Of a stretch of DNA of 64,000 nt, positions 42,645 to 53,565 are shown piece by piece. The stretch is from Choristoneura fumiferana (taxonomy: Eukaryota > Arthropoda > Insecta > Lepidoptera > Tortricidae): positions 45,329,951 through 45,393,950 of the forward strand of contig NC_133472.1 in the NCBI RefSeq assembly GCF_025370935.1, written 5' to 3'. Position 1 is the stretch's first letter. Every line of letters begins with the position of its first letter. Both the position numbers and the translations under genes were made by a program. The notes beneath the pieces are model-generated. The model ran no database searches. It saw nothing but the letters and a program-made list of their open reading frames with translations, and was not told the origin of the DNA.

Positions 42645-42872
42645 CTAAAGAACGGTAGTCAGTCAGTAATATAATATAATAAGAGCCTGTTGTAAGATGT
42701 CCAACAGACTCCTACCTCTCGTGATGATGATGCTATTAGCATGACCGTTCACTGGTCACATGTGATACCGTCTCCGTCTATTCGAACAAAACAAACAGGG
42801 ACTGCATCACATTTATGCGTCAGATGGTGAAACAGAAGGTAAGTCTTATAGTTCTACAAGTTTTGAGTCGAT
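42645..42872. other. Intron start with MITE remnant
   Basis: 42758-42836 (GATACCGTCTCCGTCTATTC ... GATGGTGAAACAG) is a decayed relative of the Tourist-like MITE at 22651. Just before it, CTCTCGTGATGATGATGCTATTAGCATGA resembles the 42-bp unit of 42145-42228. Confidence 0.5.
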
Positions 42873-43035
42873 AAGATGGCAAAGGAGCAGGTGGGTCTCG
42901 GATGGTAAGAGATCACCACTCCCATGAACCTGCCAGGTATTGGATTTGCCAACCTAGAGGCCAAGATGGGATACTCAAGTGCCTGTAAACCTCTTACTCT
43001 CACAAACACAACAGTGCGCACTTTGCTCACGGCAG
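42873..43035 (+). mobile_element. Family A retroposon, heavily deleted
   Basis: Order of family A words is kept (GATGGCAAAGGAGCAGGTGG, CCAACCTAGAGGCC, ACAACAGTGC, CACGGCAGGT), but many small deletions of 1-15 bp are scattered through it, unlike other copies. Confidence 0.65.
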
Positions 43036-43040
43036 GTAAC

Positions 43041-43126
43041 CTGATGGTGTCGTCCGGGTCGAACCTTGGTGGATTCACAAGAGCTGACACGAGGGCGCGA
43101 GTCAAATAAAACTGCGTTAACGCCAC
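43041..43126 (-). pseudogene. Decayed partial copy of cyclase exon 42475-42644
   Basis: On minus, VALTQFYLTRALVSALVNPP and RFDPDDTI parallel VALALLLVQTRALVLAQARL and QYDLDDTI of the real exon, with the frame kept and a donor-like ATCAG/GTTACC at the same place. Exact nucleotide matches include ACCTGATGGTGTCGTC and CACGAGGGCGCG at nearly equal spacing (50 versus 52 bp). Helix-forming leucines are lost and no upstream half is present, so function is doubtful. It could be a relic duplication, an unused alternative exon or an assembly artefact. Confidence 0.55.
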
Positions 43127-43470
43127 TTCACACACATATGAGGATTTCATCATCTGTCTTCGCACATGTCTAAGTGAATTAATGAACTAAAAGAATTTCC
43201 TTGCTCACCACCTTATGATAGCTAAGTTTATGCATGATCAATTAGCTATCATAAGGTCGCGGGTGAGCAAGGCCTATGTTCAATATGGACGTCCGCAGAG
43301 TAACACCTGATTCATAATTATCTAAGTGACATTACTTTCACACATTCACTACCACCGACATGTGGATACCGCAGTGCCTGTCATAATTCGTACATTTTGA
43401 ACGCACATGGTCTGCATCTGTGGAAGCCGTCAGTGATGGTTAAACATTCGTGCCAAGTCTTGTCAGTTCG
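43127..43470 (+). repeat. First copy of a tandem duplication, degraded
   Basis: Matches 43553-43960 in order (ACTTCACACACATATGA, TTTCATCATCTGTCTT, AATGAACTAAAAGAATTTCC, GATAGCTAAGTTTATGCATG, AGAGTAACACCT, CATTCACTACCACCGAC), but with numerous small deletions relative to the second copy. Includes a decayed family K MITE at 43326-43441. Confidence 0.65.
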
Positions 43471-43552
43471 ACAGATGGAGTGGTTAGAGAACTGACACGA
43501 ATGGCTTGAACGAGTCAAATAAAAGAATCTGTATGTTAACTATATGAATACA

Positions 43553-43972
43553 CTTCACACACATATGAAAATTTCATCATCTGTCTTTTTCGCACAAAAA
43601 TGTCTAAGTGACATTAATGAACTAAAAGAATTTCCTTGCTCACCCGCGACCTTATGATAGCTAAGTTTATGCATGATCACGCATATCTTGCATAAACTTA
43701 GCTATCATAAGGTCGCGGGTGAGCAAGGAAATTCTTATAGTTCATTTATATGGACCTCCGCAGAGTAACACCTTATTCAATAAATTATCTAAGTGACATT
43801 ACTTTCATAAAAGCATTCACTGCCACCGACGCATATATGCGTTTTTGGAACTTCCCCGCAGTGCCGCTGTCATAATTATTCATACATTTTGAACGCACAT
43901 GTGCGTCGGTGGAAGTCCGGTGGTAGTGAATGCGTTAAATCCATTCGTGCCAACTCTTGTCAATCGACCTGT
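43553..43972 (+). repeat. Second copy of the tandem duplication, with 48-bp-arm palindrome
   Basis: Includes a perfect inverted repeat of 48 bp arms at 43626-43673 and 43689-43736 with a 15-nt centre (AAGAATTTCCTTGCTCACCC ... GGGTGAGCAAGGAAATTCTT), the LINE-tail word ATGGACCTCCGCAGAGTAAC and a family K MITE at 43809-43938. Confidence 0.7.
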
Positions 43973-44171
43973 AGATAGTGAAACAACACATAGCCTACTT
44001 TCTATCCCAATATTCCCACGGGATAGGGAAATATCTCGAAATCTCATTCGCTTGGTGTGGAGGCACGACATTTGGCACTGTTGTTTATAATGCAGCGTTG
44101 ATAAAATCCCGGAACATCGATTCAACTGCTGCATCGAATTTACGCGTGCGAAGCCGTGGGTAAATACTAGA
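43973..44171 (+). mobile_element. Family G fragment
   Basis: CTACTTTCTATCCCAATATT, CACGGGATAGGG, AAATCCCGGAACATCGATTC and TTTACGCGTGCGAAGCCGTG. Confidence 0.6.
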
Positions 44172-45670
44172 ATACTGTAATTCAGGAAGTTATTGTTATT
44201 AGGTTAAAAGTTTACAGGGTTATAGGGATAAAAAGTAGCCCATGTGTTATTCCACATTTCTAGACTACTTATTAGGTAAACCGAGAAAATGAATCAACAA
44301 AATTAAAACCTTGATACCCGAAATACAAAGACGAAATTCCACCTCTGCTAATCAGATTTGATCTACCTCCGTGTTTATTCATGAAATGCTGTCAGATAAA
44401 AAATGAATTTGTATAAAAAGGGAATAGAGTCCAAATTAATATGCGATCTAATTTGATAAGCTGCCGGTGCGGCGTGAGAGGCGGCAAAGGAATGACAGCT
44501 TTAGTGGTTGAGGTTAGAGCTCATAATTGAATGAAGCCGGTGAGTTGAGAAGCAGATCTGACATAAACATGGCACCGTGTTTGCACGGGGTATGGAAGAT
44601 AGCGGAAAAGATTGGGTCTGTTTTTAACCCGGGACATAAAAAGAGGGTGTTATTTTATAAATTTGATGCGGTTTCGTAACGAAGTTCTGAGTTAGAATGA
44701 GAATGAAGTAAAACTCTTGTATTTCTTGACATTTTAAAAGCTAATTGTTTTAAGTTTACTTTATTTATTTCTTACACATATTATAAATGCAAAAGTTTGT
44801 CAATATATGAGGGTCCTGACTGTGGAAGTTTAAGACTACTAGACTTGTTTTTGCTTTTCAGTTTTTATTTAAAATTTTCTATCGGAGGCTAGTTTTTTTT
44901 TTATTTCATACTTTTGTGACGTTTCTGTGAAATAGTAGCTTAAAAGTGTTATAATATAACTTGATATAGGTTTATTAATTTGATAACCATATTATTATAA
45001 TTAAACAAAAAATAATTTTCCCTCAATGTTTATTTCGCGGACGCCATTTTGAAATATTATACACCCTAATGATACATCAATGCTTAAAAAGCGGCCAGCT
45101 GTTAAGGCGATAGAGAGTCACAGAAATAAGTAAGAAAAAACAAGCATTCTCAATATTCTGTTAGAAGTAAATCAATCAAGTGAGTCTATCAGCAATCTAT
45201 AAATTTTGACAATATGCTTTGTTACTGTAACTATATTAAATTACCTGATCTCATTACAAGAATACCTCAATGTAACATTATTCACCAGAATACCACCCTA
45301 AGCTGGACCCGCAGCAGAACCTTGTCTCAGTAAGCCAACGTTTCACTCATCAAGAAAGTCTCTGAGGCGTGTTTGTTGCGACAGGGTTGTATCGCGGGAC
45401 GAACTCACGTAGAATTATTTACTTATGATGCCTGTTTTTTTAGGGTTGAATTAAATGTATCGACAGTCAAATTGCCTTTCAGAATTCCCATAATGAGTCT
45501 ATTTTGGTATTTATACCTATAACTTAATTTACTTATATTGATAAGGTTGCATAGTTACACTGTTGAATGAATTCGGGTTGAATGTAGCTTTATTAGCATA
45601 GCACATCCAGTAAGAAAAGTCTGCAAAACTTTTTTTTATGTATGTCTGTCTATGTCGGTAACCATCTACC
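44172..45670. other. Unassigned, with small repeat scraps
   Basis: A family G scrap at 44218-44275 and a family E scrap at 44622-44685 (TTTTTAACCCGGGACATAAA). No upstream cyclase exon was found here or further right. Confidence 0.5.
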
Positions 45671-45797
45671 GACTGGATGACCGGATAGCAAAGTGTTGAG
45701 AGAACTTGACTACGAAGCTTGAGGTCCAGGGTTCCCCGATCGTTGCAGCTATTTGTATAAAAAATATTAATGATTGTTCTCAAGTCTTGGGTATTTT
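45671..45797 (+). mobile_element. Decayed family C SINE
   Basis: GACTGGATGACCGGATAGC, GAACTTGACTACGAAGCTTG, AGGTCCAGGGTTCCCCGAT and TGTTCTCAAGTCTTGGGTAT follow family C with many changes. Confidence 0.6.
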
Positions 45798-46922
45798 GTT
45801 GACGATTACATTAGATTTAATAAATTAGCTCTGAAAAGATACATTTTAAACACATGTCAGGTAATAAGAAATGCACAAAATGATCGTCAAATTGTATACA
45901 ATGTGTACCTATACACAGGGTGTCCCGTAAGTCGTACGACAAACTTAAATGGCAGATAGGTGGGCAGGTAATCTACCAAATATAAAAAAAAACAGTTACC
46001 GTAAGTCTCACCGTTATCGAGAAATTTCAATTTTTCTGAATTTTGAAAAATGTATACCGTACTAAGATTTCAATTTGTGATATTCGGAATCGATTATTTT
46101 TCGCGTTTATTTTTATTGAAAAACAATCTTGTATAGTTGTGTTATCTATCAGATGCAAACAAGCATTTTGAAAAAACTATTGCCTACGAATAAATAACTT
46201 TTTCCTCTTCTCAAATTCGGCCGAGATTTTGATCTAAGTTTGTATATCATGGTAAAAAAATAATACATGTCCACTGTTTAGCTTACTAGCTTAAAACATG
46301 TCCATTTAATGGACATTAAAGAATGATAAAAAATCTTATATAAAAAAAAAATTTCAAGAATAAAATGTGCATAAAACAATAAGTAGGTACACTAAAAATC
46401 GCGTTAGTATTATCTTCATCAAGGCGCGAACTAGATCAGAATGCACTCTGGTTTAATTCAGCAGCCATGCAAAAAAAAACTCAGTAAATATAATTAAAGC
46501 AATTACATTTGAAATATCCTATTAATTATATGATTAGATTAGATTTATTTATTACCTTTTGAAAAAATACATTATATACCCATGTGATGTCAGTTAATTA
46601 CAAGAAAGTCACAAATGGATCCTCAAAATGTACTTAAACAAAAAAACATATTACAATAAATTGACAGCCGAAAATAAAAAATTGAATTTAGAATGTCAAT
46701 TTAGAGTTCAATACAATAATAATAAATTAAAGCAAAACAAGAATATAAATCTAAGTCAAATTTATGCAACAGGAACAATCAATCAAACTAACAATAAAAT
46801 TATTGGATTAAAATGAATTAAAGACTAAATTTATAAATTGAAAAAATTGTAATAGCGTATTTTTTTTCTGTTGCTTGTGTATGAAAAAATGTATAGTGCA
46901 TTCAAAAAGCCTTTTATTAGTT
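45798..46922. other. AT-rich unassigned sequence
   Basis: ACACAGGGTGTCCCGTAAGT at 45914 resembles a DNA-transposon end, but no partner end was found. The 62-codon frame at 46628-46816 is asparagine/lysine rich because of base composition and is not convincing. Confidence 0.45.
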
Positions 46923-47146
46923 AACTAGCTTTTACCCGCAGCTTCGCTCGCGTGGAGTCCGGTTATCGCGCGCTGTTCCCTCGGGAACTGTGCATTTCTG
47001 CGGGATAAAAAGTAGCCTATATGTCACTCTCTGGCCCATAAACTACGCCAAAAATCACGTCGATCCGTCGCTTCATTTCGACGTAAAAGACGGACAAACA
47101 TACAAACACACAAACACACACACTCGCATTTATAATTAAAGTATGG
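46923..47146 (-). mobile_element. Family H (RTE-like 3' UTR)
   Basis: AACTAGCTTTTACCCGCAGC, GTTATCGCGCGCTGTTCCCT, GGGATAAAAAGTAGCCTATA and CAAACACACAAACACACACA. Confidence 0.65.
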
Positions 47147-47404
47147 ATTTAGTATATACAGCAAGCCGTTACAGGTTCTTGCCCTCAACTGTACTTTTCG
47201 CTTAGGAACGCAAGGGGCTCTGCTAACACTGGATATTCATAGATACAAGGTACGGAACCCTCGATGCGCGACCCCAACTCGCACTTGGCCATTTTTTCAA
47301 CATTGAAAATTTTTGACACATTTTTTTTAGTGTAGGTAGCTTCATCAACATGAGTAGATATAGTTTCGTAATGTATTCCTTTCGATTAGAGTACGGAACC
47401 CAGT

Positions 47405-47592
47405 GCCCTTAGTGTCAGTTTTCGGTTACAAAATACGCCTCGATCGCGTTCGCGTTAAAATCTCAATTTGTATGCAATTACGAACAGCGCCTCTAGCGGA
47501 ACGTTTGCGATGTTCGTGTTTCCATACAACTTGAGATTTTACGCGAACGCGATCGAGACGTATTTTGAAACAGAAAACTTACACTAGGGGTA
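47405..47592. mobile_element. Foldback MITE, family P
   Basis: About 70-bp arms: AATACGCCTCGATCGCGTTC...AATCTCAATTTGTATG pairs with CATACAACTTGAGATTTTAC...GATCGAGACGTATT. Centre has GCGCCTCTAGCGG. Confidence 0.75.
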
Positions 47593-47640
47593 CAGAAAGC
47601 GCGTGCTGCCTTAAGAGAAGTTTCCCTGCCGCCGCGTTAG

Positions 47641-48092
47641 GTATTCGTTTGGGATATTGCTGTCTTTATCGCTCGTGACATAAGCGCTCGCAGTCTCCCC
47701 CCTCCCCATGCCTTCCGCAACGACGTCCGTAATTTATACCGAGATAGTTGTAGACTTTTCAAGTCTTGGGCGGTTGAATTTTGGGTTTCGTTGTCCTCAT
47801 ATTATGCGAAAAGTATAGCACAGAAATCAATGATATTTTACAATCAAGATATTAATTATATTTTCTATGCCTGTGGTTTTGTGGTTTTTGTAAAAATGCT
47901 TTGTTAGTCTGTAATTCTCGTGCAAAGTTGACATCTTTTTTTTTGTCGACTTTTGAGCTCCTGTAATTCTGATATTACACATTTACATGAAAATCTGATA
48001 AACCACAGGCATAGATAATTACGTCTAGTCCATACTTACAAAATTTCATCTATTTCTGTAGCCTAGTTTTCAAATGAGACCGGGACTACGTT
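47641..48092 (+). repeat. Two-copy dispersed repeat, family W
   Basis: Direct copy of 56440-56890 with shared ends GTATTCGTTTGGGATATTGC and CAAATGAGACCGGGACTACG. A nested foldback at 47865-48014 (CTATGCCTGTGGTTTT ... AAACCACAGGCATAG) is present in both. Confidence 0.75.
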
Positions 48093-48649
48093 TGTATGGA
48101 GAATGGAACGAGAGAAAATTTGTGTCTCGTGCATTAAATATAAAACATTCGTGCCAAAATTCGCCTGCACACGAATTATTTCCCCTAGTTATTTGGCACT
48201 TTTTTCGGGGGATGAGAGACCAACATCCGGTCACTGCGAGTATTTCGTCACTACTTTAAAATAAGCTGGCATCCCAAAATAGATGATCTTTCCAAGTGAA
48301 CTTAATGAACATTGTTTTAAGGGTCAAATTTGTTGACGTATTGATTTGAGATACGAGATTTTATCAAAGTTGTTACGATTTTCGTTTTTACACACACTAC
48401 ACGCCTAGTGTTTGTTACCAAGGTGCGCTAGATTAAATTACCAGCGATCCGAGAAAGCTGCAATTTGCAACTCTACGCTCTGATTCAATTAGTGATGTAG
48501 TTAGCTGAACAGCCATCCGTTAGCTCGGCCGGTCCAGTGGGTGGTAACTTCGTCTTAACACGCGTTATCAGCACTATACGATTACTCTATAGGGTTAATG
48601 CAGACTGCATCTTAACTGCAACAAAACTGCCAGCTGCCGACTGGGCACA
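48093..48649. other. Unassigned sequence
   Basis: No gene or repeat recognised. Confidence 0.5.
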
Positions 48650-48869
48650 TACCGTAAACTGCTTCAACTTTGCCCTCTGGCCCCAACATTGCCTGATTCG
48701 ATTTAGAGTAGATAACTTAGCACCCTTTAGGTTTTAAAACTTTTATCCCCCGTAATAATAATTCCCGTGTAGATAAAAGTTTAAAACCTATAAGAGTGCT
48801 AAGTTATCGACTCTAAATCAACTCAGGCAATGTTGGGGCCAGAGGGCAAAGTTGAAGCAGTTTACGGTA
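48650..48869. mobile_element. Long-armed foldback MITE, family L
   Basis: 220 bp, same length as 8729-8948. Arms TACCGTAAACTGCTTCAACT ... and its exact complement at the right end. Target is probably TA. Confidence 0.8.
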
Positions 48870-48886
48870 ATTGTTAAAAATTATAT

Positions 48887-49265
48887 ACCTCTTGAGTTTC
48901 TTGCCAGGTCCTTCTCAGCAGAAGTTTTTCTGAACTGGCGGTAGATTTTTTAAGATTGGTTTTTGGAGTCTTTTTGTATTTTTTATTTCACCTCCAAATT
49001 TTGTTACTTTTACGGTCGTTATAGACACACAGAAAAACCAGGAAAAGAGATCAGCGCTGGGAATCGAACCCAGGTCCTCAGCATTCCGTGCCGCGTGTCA
49101 TACCCCTACACCACCACTGGATAGGAGTACAGACACGAATTTCTCCTATGCACCACATATCTCAGCTTGTTTGTTCCTTATTTAGTCACTTAAGCAGCAA
49201 CACCGAATGCTGAGGACCTGGGTTCGATTCCCAGCGCTGGTCTCTTTTTCTGGTTTTTCTATGTA
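48887..49265. mobile_element. LINE scrap plus family D foldback
   Basis: 48887-48950 is a CR1/Jockey-like 3' scrap. From 48952 a family D SINE body and head (minus) follow, and 49205-49265 repeats the head in the opposite sense (CTGAGGACCTGGGTTCGATT), forming an imperfect foldback. Confidence 0.6.
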
Positions 49266-49639
49266 TCTATAATTCAGTTCATATTGTCGATGTAGATTTT
49301 TTGACATTCATAAGCGTGTGTTGCTGCTGTGGCGTAATTTACTTTTGGCTGACATTTTATTGTAATTTGACTCCACTATCCTATTATATATTACTAGCTT
49401 TTGCCCGCCGCTTCCCAAAAATACTTTTAAAACGTGGCACTTCAGCCGAAATCGAGTTGGGATTGTCACACGGCCGACGAGATAGCGCACGCTTCGGTTT
49501 ACAAAGAAAAATACGCAAATCATTGTCTCTTTATATATGGAAAGAGGCAAAGAGTTTGTCGTTTGGATCGGAAGAAAAGGGAAGGATCGATAACTCTCGC
49601 ATGTGTTGTAATGGGAAAGCGGTTGAAATTATTATAACC

Positions 49640-49745
49640 AAGGAAAATTCTCTGGTGAGAAGAATCCGGCAAGACTCAGCGAGGTATATAATATTTTTTT
49701 TAACAATGTTGTTTAATAATCACAAGTATTAAGCACAACTATATT
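49640..49745 (-). mobile_element. CR1/Jockey-like LINE scrap
   Basis: GAAGAATCCGGCAAGACTCA and GTTTAATAATCACAAGTATT match the 2583-2905 copy in the same orientation. The 143-codon plus frame covering it is repeat-derived. Confidence 0.5.
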
Positions 49746-50037
49746 TTCCAACACAGTAAATTCGCTATTTGAAGTAAGGGATCGCCAATGTGGATTGGAA
49801 TTATTTCCAAATATCCCTGTCCATGTTCCTAGACTTAATCAAATATAAATACTTTATTTAAATAAACATAGCCAATACAGGAGAAATATCCATCAGACTC
49901 CACACTAGACTGAGCCTGTATCTTGGACGCCCGCGGGTGCGAGTAACTTATCCAAAATTACAGTAACGACATACCTACGCCAATAATTTTGCCTTCGGCT
50001 GATAATATACAATACGCGCATAATGTGTAAAGAGTTA

Positions 50038-50192
50038 CCCCCTTATTCATAAACGTCAATCAAACCTATTTTAGTTAAAATGCCGCTAAAATTCGTTTGT
50101 CCTTATCTGTCACTTCGACATTTGTATTTGTTAGAAAGGGACAAAGCATTTGTTAGTTAACATAGGCTTGTTAAGTTTTATGAATAAGGGGG
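50038..50192. mobile_element. MITE with CCCCCTTATTCATAAA ends and TTA target
   Basis: CCCCCTTATTCATAAA at left, TTTATGAATAAGGGGG at right, TTA at 50035-50037 and 50193-50195. 155 bp, PIF/Harbinger-like by target and end structure. Confidence 0.75.
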
Positions 50193-50195
50193 TTA

Positions 50196-51261
50196 AAACG
50201 TACAGTACGCAAAATGTACTTACGCAGAAAGCAAAGAACGCAAAATGTGTAAAAAGAAAATTCATTCATTCCGCGAATTGTTCAATGCAATGCAATGCAA
50301 TGATACATTTTTATGTTTGCACATATTTTTAGCCGAAGACATAATTTTGTTTGTTTACAACAAATTATATTATCAATTAGAGAAAAAAACTTAAACAATG
50401 GATCTAAAAAAGTAAAAAATGTTTATGTGCGAATGTGTACGCGTGAATATGTGTATGTAAGTAGTGAGTGTGTGAGGGTGTGAGTGTGTGTCCAGTTCCG
50501 AATAATTATTTATTATTTAAAAGATCATTAATTTCATAATACGTGTTAGATATTAATGTCTTCTTGACATGTAAGTCTGCATATAAGGTTGTTGCTGCAG
50601 CTGCTAGAATAATGTTTTTATATTTTCGACGTAGACGTGAACAAGCGCCAGTTATCCTCGAGAATAAAGTTGTATGTTGAAAATAGCCTGAATGGCTTCG
50701 AGAAAGGTATGGTACGGCCGTGCCTTTGTTTTTGTTTTGCTCGACTTGGCGGGGGCACTGCCGTGCCCGCAGATTTCTGGAAAAGGGCGGTTCAGGTACA
50801 TCGCAATGTTAAACAAACAATCTGTAACACATTATTTTAGACGGTAATTCCAGGGAATACTGTGAAAATATCGAATGAAACCTCGTCGCTGTAAAAATAA
50901 CCGACTCAGAAGGTAAAAATAATCAAGGTGGATTTTCGCAATCGGAATGATTTCTGGAAATTTGGATTTCTTCAAGGAAGCGCGAGTCAGTGATGGGAAT
51001 TATTCGAATAAGTTTTTAACCGAATAAATAATCGAAAAAAAAACAATAATTTATGTTTTTTTATCGCGAATAATTTACCCGCAAACGTATCGTTCCACCA
51101 TTTTTCAAATGACGAATGATTTATTCGTTATTTTATTCGGATAAATCAACGAAAAATGTTTAAGGTGCCTTGATTTTAATATTCATATTTTATAAACACT
51201 TACGAGTATGTCATAAAATGAATCCACGAATAATTTATTCGAATACGAATATTCAATCAAA
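50196..51261. other. Unassigned sequence
   Basis: A GT-rich simple stretch at 50454-50491 and AT-rich ATTATTCG-type words at 51000-51260. The plus frame at 50637-50840 has no recognised domain. Confidence 0.45.
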
Positions 51262-51410
51262 ATGGTAGGACGAGATGGACGGATGACCTGGTTAAAGCCG
51301 CGGGTTCACGGTACATGCAGGCCGCTGCCAACCGAAGCGACTGGAGGTCTATGGGGGAGGGGGGGGTAGGCCTATGTCCAACAGTGGACGTCCTGCCGCT
51401 GATATAAGGC
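51262..51410 (+). pseudogene. RTE-like LINE C-terminal scrap
   Basis: Encodes GRTRWTDDLVKAAGSRYM and AANRSDWRSMGE before a G-run that shifts frame, then the CCAACAGTGGACGTCCT sequence that normally encodes QQWTS. 5'-truncated and dead. Confidence 0.65.
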
Positions 51411-51618
51411 GACCTATCAATATGATCCATACTGTTGGTTTTCAATCTTACATTTCTTACTTCATAAATATTATATACTCACATTCGACAATATATGCTC
51501 GACTACACGATCAGTAAATACCGCAATATGCGATAAATATCTGTAGACCACAGCATTTATTGTAAGTCTAGCCTTCGTCTAATGATGATGAAGGATAATC
51601 ATTCGACAATTTTATTCC

Positions 51619-51803
51619 TAACTAGCTTTTGCCCGCGGCTCCGCCCGCGTGGTTTTCGGTTATCGCGCGCTGTTCCCTCGGGAACTGTGCATTTTTCCGG
51701 GATAAAAAGTAGCCTATGTCACTCTCTGGCCCATAAACGATCTCTATGCCATAAATCACGTCGATCCGTCGCTCCCTTCCCCGTAGGTATATTAGTATAT
51801 GGA
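51619..51803 (-). mobile_element. Family H (RTE-like 3' UTR)
   Basis: AACTAGCTTTTGCCCGCGGC, GTTATCGCGCGCTGTTCCCT, GGGATAAAAAGTAGCCTATG and AATCACGTCGATCCGTCGCT. It lacks the CACACACA part. Confidence 0.65.
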
Positions 51804-52041
51804 TTCACGATTAATTTGTTTATTCCTATTCGTCATTCACGAATAAATCTTGCCCATCTCTAGTGCGAGTGTGAAACAGTGTTTTTGTGCTTATGATTAG
51901 CTGAGACGGAAAATACGGCCGCGAGGCTGCAACGATCAGACCGTTAATATTTCTGTAAATTAGACATATTCGTCTTACGAAAAAGGGGAGATTTGCGCGA
52001 AGAAAAATGACTGACGTAAATCCAAATGCGCAGATTATGAG

Positions 52042-52187
52042 TAAAGCCGAGTTTAGACTTGCAAGAAATATAGTGCAAGTTGCATTACGTTGCGAGGCCG
52101 TAAAGCCAACGAGTTTGTAGTGGTCAATCGAGCGCCGCAATGTAATGCAACTTGCAAGATTTTTCTTGCAAGTCTAAACTCGGTTTA
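52042..52187. mobile_element. Foldback MITE, family Q
   Basis: TAAAGCCGAGTTTAGACTTG ... GCAAGTTGCATTAC pairs with GTAATGCAACTTGC ... CAAGTCTAAACTCGGTTTA. Arms are about 50 bp, 146 bp in total. Single copy here. Confidence 0.75.
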
Positions 52188-52344
52188 ACGTAAAAAACGA
52201 GACTTATGAGTTATGGCCAACGTAACAAGAGAGACAACAACTAATAAGAGTATAATTATACAAGGTGTTAAGTAATTAAAATAACTGAAAAACAAAAGCA
52301 GTTTTATCAGAATCGAGAGAATGACCGATGACTATACTTTCAAA

Positions 52345-52699
52345 TTAAGATTGGTTTTTTGGAATCTTTTTGTATTTTTTATTTCAATTCCAAATTTTTA
52401 CTTTTACGGTCATCCCGTAAAACCTAAATTGAAAATACAAACTGAAATATAGATGCACAGAGAAACCAGAAAAATAAACCATCACTGGGAATCGAACCCA
52501 GGTCCTCGGTATTCCGTACCGCGTGCTATACCGCTACACCACTGATGGTCCACCATCACTGGTAGACCATCACTGGTAGACCATCAGTGGTGTAGCGGTA
52601 TAGCACGCGGTACGCAATATCGAGGACCTGGGTTCGATTCCCAGTGATGGCCTTATTTTTCTGGTTTTTCTGTGCATCTATATTTCAGTTTGTATTTTC
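52345..52699. mobile_element. Family D SINE as a 120-bp-arm foldback
   Basis: Left arm 52431-52550 (minus-sense SINE) and right arm 52580-52699 (plus-sense) are near-perfect complements, so two tRNA-like heads face each other across CACCATCACTGGTAGACCAT repeats. The family D body (AAGATTGGTTTTTTGGAATC) precedes the left arm only. Confidence 0.8.
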
Positions 52700-53565
52700 G
52701 ACTATACTTTCAGCACATCAGTATTATGCTTCTGTGAATAATGTTGACTCAGCCACGGCGCTTTTACACTAGGTACCTACTGCAGCAATCACAAACAATA
52801 CAAAAAAATCATTCTACATGTTGGATTGATTCCTTGTAGTTATTTCTATAATCATTCCGAGGGTCACCAACGGTGCTGGCTGAAAATCAGCGCTGGGGTG
52901 TTTATTATTAACGCTTCAGCATTATGCTGAGCCAGTGTCCTATTCACAACCGCAATGACACATACTTTCCTACGTGTTGTCTATTTGTACTTAATACTAT
53001 TGTTGTGTCTTGTGTTGTGAATAAATGTATTTTCTTTCTTTCTTTTCTTTCATTGTGTATTTTTCCAGTACCAAAACAACGTTCTATCATATAGACGTAG
53101 AATAACCGTAACATTCGTAGTTTGTTCAAAGGGAAGGGATGAAGGTAGGTTGTGTTTTGTTTCTCCGCTCTTTGTCCGGGTGATTTACATATTCATAACG
53201 AGATGGGATATTTCATTCCGGGACTAATTTGAGGAGCGATTCTTTGGCTAGCCCCGGGCGGTGCGGGGTCCAAGCAGCAAGCTTGCGAGAGACAAAATAG
53301 CATTTCATCAAAAATACGGCCATTCTTTGTTTGCTCAGTGTAACTGCTTAATCAACCGAGTATGACATAATGTCATAATGACATTCAAAAATTTTCAATT
53401 CAATTCAAGAATTTGTTCAAAATAAGGATTTGCTTTTGAAGTCTTTTCCTTTGTTCCATAGTCTAAATAATGACATTCCACAAGTCCTGAGTTTGCCATA
53501 TTCTGTATTTTTTTGTGAAAATTTATATATACAGCCAATGTTCTACTCGTAAACACGTAGAAAAA
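52700..53565. other. Unassigned, with TTTC simple repeat
   Basis: A (TTTC)n-like stretch at 53031-53053. No gene recognised. Confidence 0.5.

Noticed and set aside
46628..46816. 62-codon Asn/Lys-rich frame
   Set aside because: Composition follows local AT richness, and it has no motif or splice context.
49301..49732. 143-codon plus frame as a gene
   Set aside because: It spans a LINE scrap and unassigned sequence. The C-terminal part is the complement of the CR1/Jockey-like tail.
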